Positions 57,928 to 64,000 of a DNA stretch of 64,000 bases are shown piece by piece. Source of the stretch: Plantago ovata (taxonomy: Eukaryota; Streptophyta; Magnoliopsida; Lamiales; Plantaginaceae); assembly GCA_028274465.1 (NCBI GenBank), contig CM051455.1, positions 126,515,462 through 126,579,461 on the forward strand. The letters are read 5' to 3'. A model generated the notes under the pieces. That model did no database searches and was not told where the DNA came from. It saw only the letters and a program-made list of their open reading frames with translations. The translations under genes and the position numbers were made by a program. Numbering within the stretch: position 1 is the first letter of the stretch; each line of letters opens with the position of its first letter.

Positions 57928-60900
57928 CAGGGGCGGAGCTAGGATGAAAAATCGCATGTGGCTAATTTCAAGAACAAGTTACAGCTAACATAACCCCAAA
58001 AAAAAAAAAAAAATTATGCGACAAATACCATCTTCACAACAAATTTTCTACACTCTTACATAACAAATATATATAATAAAAAATAAAAATAAAAAGGAAA
58101 AAGTAATAGAAGTAGTACCTTAATTAGTATAGCAAAAAATATCACCAACTCCATCATAATCTGTTAAGAAAGAAAAAAAACAATATAATTGAAAATAGAG
58201 AAAGAAGATTTTGCAACAAATTGTAATTCTTTTCTCCAACATAAAATGGAATACATAGTTACATACCACCAAATGGAGTAGGCACTACTTAAGCTGAACT
58301 CTACGATGCTTTCTCTTATAGAATTCATCAATTACCAACTCACAGTCGATGCTTTGAGCTAGCTCACGTTCAATATAAATAGACATGGTATCTGCAAAAT
58401 ATTCAGATTCCATCTTATTACGGAGAACTGTTTTGACCAGCTTCATGGCAGAAAATGCTCGTTCAGTTGTTGCAGTTGACACAGGGAGAGTTAAAACAAG
58501 CCGAATCAACCTGTTAATGAAGAATTAAACAATGAAAATAAATAATAAAAATATTATTGATGAAACAGTAAGGAAAAGAGGAGGAAAACCAGAAGGGAAA
58601 TAGGAGGAATAAGAAAACTAATCTGTCTATTAAATTGTATTGCACTAATTTGTGAGTTTCAACTAACATTCTGCACAATTCAGAAATAGTGGACATATCC
58701 TTGAACCTGCTATTGCCGACAACACCAATCTCATAGTGGTCCAATTGAAGTCTTAATAACCCGAACTCTTGTTCGCTAAAATCAGCAGGGTAATACTTCA
58801 TAGCAAGGTTACAAATGTTCTCAATATCAAAGTTTTCAAAGTTGTGTCTTGGTTCTAGAGCAGCACTGAGATTGAGAAGTTCTAGCGCATTGTCATTGAA
58901 TATGTTATTGATCTCCGCTGACTGAAAATCAATCGCCGCATTAAATATACCAAAATGGTAATGGTGCTCAATAGTTGTGTCTTGGCACACCCGTCCTGTG
59001 GCTGATTTATACTGCTCTTCCATATTAGGAACTTGAATTTTATACTTCTCACAAAATGAAATGACATAGGTTAGAAGAATATCAAACCCTTTTTCTCTCA
59101 ATTGTTGGAGCAGACTTGTCGTAGTCGAGACATTATCTATAGCATTCAATATATCCAAAGAAGCCTCTTACAACGATTGGCAAAGAAAATACGTAATCCC
59201 CATGATCTTTTGCATCAAATGTAAAATGAATACAAATTGGAAAGACCTCATAGTCTTCAGAATTCCATTTGCTTCACCTCGTATTGCATTAGTTGAGCCC
59301 TCTGTTACCAATGTGTCTAAAACAGTCACCACAACCCCATACATATCTGCCACACTACAAATCGAGTCGTAGTAAGAACTCCAACGAGTTTTTCCAGCCC
59401 TTTGTAAACTGCCAACTTGATTACATCCTCGGCCTGTACTAAATTCACCAATTTCTATCATACGTGCAATCTCAAGTTTGTGGGCAACATGCAACTCAGC
59501 AAGGCGTTTAGGAGATGCCTTAAACATATTAACAATGGCATTGAGCTTTGAAAAGAAATCCTATACAGACACTTCGCTTTCAGCAGCAGCAACCAAAGCT
59601 AGTTGTAACCTGTGTGCAAAACAATGCACATAATAAGCATATGGGGTCTCTCTCAGAAAAAGAGCCTGTAATCCATTCCATGAGCCTCTCATATTACTTG
59701 CACCATCATATCCTTGACCTCTAATATCACTGACATGTAAATTGTACCTTCCAAGAGCATCACATATACTGTTCTTAAGTGTTAGTGTTGTAGTATCAGT
59801 AACATGAACAATATCAAAGAAACGTTCTCTTAAAAAGCCATCAGCATCAACAAACCTTAAAACAATAGCCATTTGCTCCTTGTCAGAAACATCTTTTGCC
59901 TCATCAACCAAAATACAGAACTTGGCATTCCCAATTTCATCACAAATTTTTCTTTTTACCATATCAGATAAAATATGCAGCACCTCTTTTTGAATGGTAG
60001 GGGAGACGTACTTTGCATTCTTTGGAGCTTTCTCTAGCACAACATCATTGATTTCAACATTCATTGTACGCAAAAGCTTAATCATCTCGATGAAATTTCC
60101 TCTATTTGATGAAAGCTCAGATTCATCATGTCCTCTAAGTGCACATGCCTGCACACACAACCAGCGAACGCTTTCCACTGTTGTCTTGAGCCGCAAACGG
60201 TTCCTTTTCACTTCTATTGGTTTTCTACGATGCATCACCTTGTCAACATGGTGCTTCACAACCATCAAATCAGAAAGAGAATTCACAGCCTTCCCATGTG
60301 GCGAATTTGGGAGTCCCACATGCAAATTAAATGCAGAATGTTTCTTGTAATGAACCCTGTTCCAATGCATAAAACCTGTACTAACAAATGCAGGATTGTG
60401 ATACGGCTTATTTTCAAAAAGGTAACAAGGGAAACAATAAGCTTTATGACTTGTAGGCGAATACTCTACCCACTTCCAAGTTGCAAACCACGTTTTCTTA
60501 AATTCACGTTTCTGTCGCCCAATTTTGATTCTTTTGTATACGCCCAGCTTTGGTTGATAAGGGCCCATCTTGATGTAAGCTCTTCTGATCGCATCTCTTT
60601 GATTAGGAGGATAATCACATATCGGAGTACGCAAACCCGGATCTCGCTCAAGCATACTCAAATCAATTTCAGGCATAGGAGAATCAGGAGATGGTTCTTG
60701 GCCTTCAATGTTATCACTTGGGATGTTAACATTGATCTGAGAAGGTTCTTCTGGAGGTTGATTTAATCCTGGTCCTACTGGAGGTTGTTGTTCTTGATTA
60801 TTTTGGTCAGCATTAGCCATATCGCATTGAGAAGGTCCTCCATCATTCGGTACAACTTCTCTCGGTTTAAAGAACATATTAATTGATCTTTGATGCTTGC

Positions 60901-61682
60901 TTTCTTTAGATTTTGTCATCTGTTCCAAATGAAATACAATTCCTCATCACCATCAACAATCCCCAAATTTAATCTAAACCCAATTCTATACTACTGCCTT
61001 GATACAAGATTACAAGTATACTAATATAGTTCAAAGCCTCAAACAGTCCAAATTGAAGAATTTAATCTAATCACCATCAACAATCCCCAAATTTCCCCTC
61101 TTGTTATATGCAGTATGCTGCAATTCTACTCCCAAGTATAAATGTATAATAATAAAGCAAACAAAATATTCACAATCATATACCTTCAATTCCGGATTAA
61201 TGCTGAAATTCAGGCGAAAGATCGACTTGAGTTGAGTAGGAGTCGGTCCAGTCGGAGATGAGAGAGCACAACCGAGCTGGGAAGATCTGCTTGCGTGTGA
61301 GAATGGGAATATCTTTTCCTGTTAATGTTTTTTTTTTTTTTGTTAAAGTGTTAATGTTTCTTTAACTAAAGTACTTAACTAAAGAAACATTATTTGTTTC
61401 TTTCACCAAGTACTGTCGGCAGGAGTATATATTATTATTATTATTTGTTTTAATGTTTCTTTCATATCTAATAATCTAACTAAACTAGCTATAAGACTTG
61501 GGCTGGGCCAAAACTTAATGGGCTATAGATTAAAATGTATGAGTATTTGGACTATTGGTGTTGCTAAGGTATAAAATCTGGTGGTACTAATTTAAAAAAA
61601 AAAAAAATTAGTTATATAAATTTTTTTTTTTTTTCAGGTGTGGCTGGAGACACACCTAGCACAAGGTTTGCCTCCGCCCCTG
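57928..61682 (-). mobile_element. hAT transposon, complete ends, almost intact
   Basis: A 3,755-bp element with terminal inverted repeats CAGGGGCGGAG at both ends and a perfect 8-bp target duplication TATACAAG (57920-57927, 61683-61690), the hallmark of hAT insertion. The minus strand encodes a TTF-zinc-finger hAT transposase (60928-58285). Non-coding parts: about 350 bases of A-rich sequence at 57928-58284, and a leader of about 750 bases at 60929-61682 with two poly-T/poly-A tracts. The perfect target duplication and the long open frames imply a recent insertion, although two nonsense codons interrupt the gene. Confidence 0.92.
58285..60928 (-). pseudogene. hAT transposase (TTF zinc finger, DUF4371, dimerisation domain)
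   Basis: The start is ATG at 60928 (MEQMTKSKESKHQRSINMFF). A TTF-type zinc finger lies near residues 130-215 (CFPC, then the HSAFNLH region). The catalytic core shows LVDEAKDVS and GQGYDGASNMRG (acidic residues). The body continues to about 58640, an intron ends with AACAG at 58511, and the last exon encodes TLPVSTATTERAFSAMKLVK, the hAT dimerisation region with the catalytic Glu. The frame is constant from 60928 to about 58640 except for two in-frame stops, TAG at 59558-59560 and TAA at 59165-59167. Each could be a C-to-T change of a Gln codon. So the gene is nearly whole but should not make full-length protein. Confidence 0.85.
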
Positions 61683-61690
61683 TATACAAG

Positions 61691-61835
61691 GGTGAGGTGA
61701 CATTTACTGAAAATTGCTGATTCTGGAATTTGGTTCACTTGAGGATGTTGGGGAATTGGAGGTTACACAACTCTCCCTAGATGAGCCGGACTTGGAGGGT
61801 GTAGCAACCTATCAGGAATATTAAGTAATGACAAT
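61691..61835 (+). pseudogene. Relic hAT transposase, right part
   Basis: Continuation of the BED-finger relic after the nested hAT. It opens with Thr-Arg-Val-Arg, a stop, then HLLKIADSGIWF, matching the end of BED fingers (H..L....G.GI). It then reads LEDVGELEVTQLSLDEPDLE up to a TAA near 61835. The missing middle shows it was deleted before the younger hAT arrived. Confidence 0.5.
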
Positions 61836-61849
61836 AAATTACTATTACC

Positions 61850-63540
61850 TGGCTCGAGCTATTGTGGCTGGAACGAAGCCTGGACACCCACGTTCACTGC
61901 CAAAGACTCACTCCCGCCCTCCAAACAATGTTGCCTACTGTCAGACTGCTTGCGCTGTCCTCCTACAACCACCAAACCATCTCCACTTGCCTCCCACGCA
62001 TGCGCAAGGCGTCTCGAACTCTTCTGACTGCTAGAAACACACCTCCCATGTCCTTCACCCACCGAAGTCAAAGCACCCTGCTTCTCAATGATAGGAAGTA
62101 AATTAAATATATCAAGTCAACATCCTTTGATACATTAGCACAATCTCCCTCAAGATCTTTCTCCAAAGAAAGCTGATCAGCGCCAACATTTAAACAATTC
62201 TCATCAACCCCATCCACCTTCTCTCCCGCAACATCAGCCTCCTCCTCATCACTCAAAAACTCCGAACCTCCATCGCACTCTCCGGATGACTCCGAATCAC
62301 AGCCTTTCTCTGAACCCATTTCTTGAAGATCAAGAAAAGCGATATTACCTTCCTCCACCACACGCACCAGAAACGTTGCCGAACCGACACTCAACTTCAC
62401 AAGACTATTAATACGATCAAAAACATCGGACTCAATACACTCGACCAAAGCTTAAATCCATCCGCAAAGTAATCTCCTCTGCTACCAAGACAACACGCCT
62501 TAGCGTACTACCAATCTTCTGAAACACCTCCTCTCCCCACACCGAAAGCGGTACCCCAAACACGTGCATCCACACCACCCGCTTCATATCAGTAATCGTA
62601 GCATTCCAATACTTAACCTCCAACACTCCCTTAGTCGAAAGAGACTCCAACAAAAGTCGTGCTGACTCTCTAACACCATCCTCCAGTACATCTACCACAA
62701 CTAAATCAAGCGCTAACCGAGAAAACTTCACATCCAAAAACCCTTTCGCCTTGAAACAGTCATCTAGATCCCATAATCGTACATTACTCTCGACGCGGCA
62801 AACCAAACAACCCAACGCTCTTCCTTCTAAATCATTATCCCCGTCGACAAACACATCGACGACTTCCCTTGTCACCACTGACCCCAAACGTCGACCTTCC
62901 TGCACCTCACCATCCTCCCTTGCAAGCAATGTTGCACGAAATGTAGTCTTCTCCCTTCTCCAAGCCGCACGAACTCCGGCATACCGACCTGCAGACCCCC
63001 TACTCCTCTCAACCTGCCTTCCAGCCCCCTGAACAGCTGATCTGGACGTCAAACCACCACCTGCAACCCCTGCAGACTGATCCACTATATGTGCTACAGT
63101 CGCTAGAATCTTAAACCCGACAAGCCAGCTCTTCTGTACAGCCTCCAAAACTTGATTCTAAACCTGACAGCCCTTGAACCGAACAAAAGCATACCTTTTC
63201 TTATCCTTATTCCGTTTTGGTGGAATTACTACAACCTTCAGGTCGCCACACCAACGTAACACTCTCACGAGATCCGCAACACGTGCAGTTTCAGGAACAT
63301 TCCACACACAAAGAGTAAACCAATCATCAGACCCCTCACAGCGCTTTGCTAACGAGAAAACATCCTTTACCCCGTCCTTCAATTTGGGTTGTCCTGCGTG
63401 AACGCCGTCGTGTGACAGGAATCCAGCCTTCGTTCCTGGTCAGAATTCGCCGTGAAACGCCTATTTTGAACGTTAGGGTTTCTCTCTCTCCTCACTCCTC
63501 TCGCTCATTATTTTCTTTACTAATTAGTAGTTTTTAATTA
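61850..63540 (-). mobile_element. LINE 5' fragment with RRM-bearing ORF1
   Basis: On the minus strand, an RRM-like domain (63382-63160: FTLCVWNVPE, LVRVLRWCGDL, KKRYAFVRFKG) is followed by a basic linker. Then comes a DUF4283-like region (near 62570-62460: VVWMHVFGVPLSVWGEEVFQ, KIGSTLRRVV; continuing 62440 onward as LVECIESDVFDRINSLVKLS) and an acidic tail. No endonuclease or RT follows; the element stops near 61850 next to the hAT relic. It has an in-frame TAG at 63158-63160 and a frame change near 62445. A C/T-rich leader lies at 63400-63540. Having the 5' half without the 3' half is unusual for a LINE. Confidence 0.7.
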
Positions 63541-64000
63541 AGCCCCAATTGGCACTCCTAACATAAAACCCAGAAAAAAACCTAACATGTAAAGTCTTCT
63601 ATGATTTAGAACTTATTTAAGTCTTTTTTGTGGGTCCCATATGCCACATATTTGTCTGTGGATTATATATTTGAGACTTTTAAGATCGTTTATTGCCTCA
63701 TCCCGATAACACAAGTTTGGATACATGCATAAACCCTACAACTTCAACTTGAAGTCGCCACATTAAAGACAGGTGGCCTTATATTTTCAAACGTATGAAG
63801 TGCCATGCAACGTTTAAGACACTTGGCCTTCATTATCAAGTTGAAGATGCCACGTTGAATGGCATTTTATTACTATTAATAAATATTAATATATGTATAT
63901 ATATGCTACTTCATACAATAATAAATTGCTATCTCTCATCAAAATGTTTTCATCAACATCATACTTTATGACCATAAGTAGAGATATCGTTGCGGCTCTA
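63541..64000. other. AT-rich end of the window
   Basis: No ORF. A CAACTTGAAG(T/A)(C/T)G/GCCAC motif recurs in inverted and direct form near 63740-63860, possibly a degenerate short repeat. Nothing else is recognised. Confidence 0.4.

Overview
This window looks like plant nuclear DNA from an angiosperm, most likely a eudicot. The evidence is spliced host genes with GT/AG introns, an embryo-defective-type pentatricopeptide (PPR) gene, an F-box gene, and a dense set of plant transposon families: CACTA, Copia, Ty3/Tat, L1-type LINE, MULE, hAT and a Harbinger-like MITE. I cannot name the species.

Layout: 1-152 holds a 77-bp direct repeat. At 153-2300 there is one end and eroded coding remnants of a CACTA transposon. 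At 2.8-3.5 kb is a RING-type gene whose second RING half is degenerate. At 4.17-11.83 kb is a complete-ended Ty1/Copia fossil (minus strand, 517-bp LTRs, TSD ATGTT). It carries a nested 1.06-kb non-autonomous DNA transposon with a palindromic GC-rich core. At 12.74-19.1 kb is a frameshifted L1-type LINE (minus). At 21.4-31.1 kb is the host gene island: a heavy-metal-associated-domain protein (two exons), an F-box protein (minus), and an eight-exon PPR gene matching the EMB976 (At5g27270) family whose exons sum to 1,030 codons. A LINE fragment, a MITE and a 144-bp tandem duplication lie between the last two genes.

At 31.83-47.53 kb is a Tat-type Ty3 fossil (gag-pol on minus, TSD ATATT). It has an extra ORF region on the opposite strand with its own TATA box and 5' UTR intron, and a 2.08-kb solo LTR nested inside that region (TSD CTATA). 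At 47.78-57.48 kb is a large Mutator-like element. Its FAR1-type transposase (plus) faces a C48/ULP1-like protease gene (minus), and its introns are packed with a TATGTT/CATGTTC word. At 57.93-61.68 kb is an almost intact hAT transposon (TSD TATACAAG) sitting inside a second, deleted hAT relic. At about 61.9-63.5 kb is the 5' half of another LINE whose ORF1 begins with an RRM-like domain.

Host genes occupy roughly 10 kb; nearly everything else is transposon derived and much of it is nested. The most unusual unit is the two-gene MULE with its motif-rich introns. Next are the promoter-bearing antisense ORF region of the Tat element and the palindrome array in the nested transposon. All gene models are read by eye from splice sites and translated frames; no database search was run.
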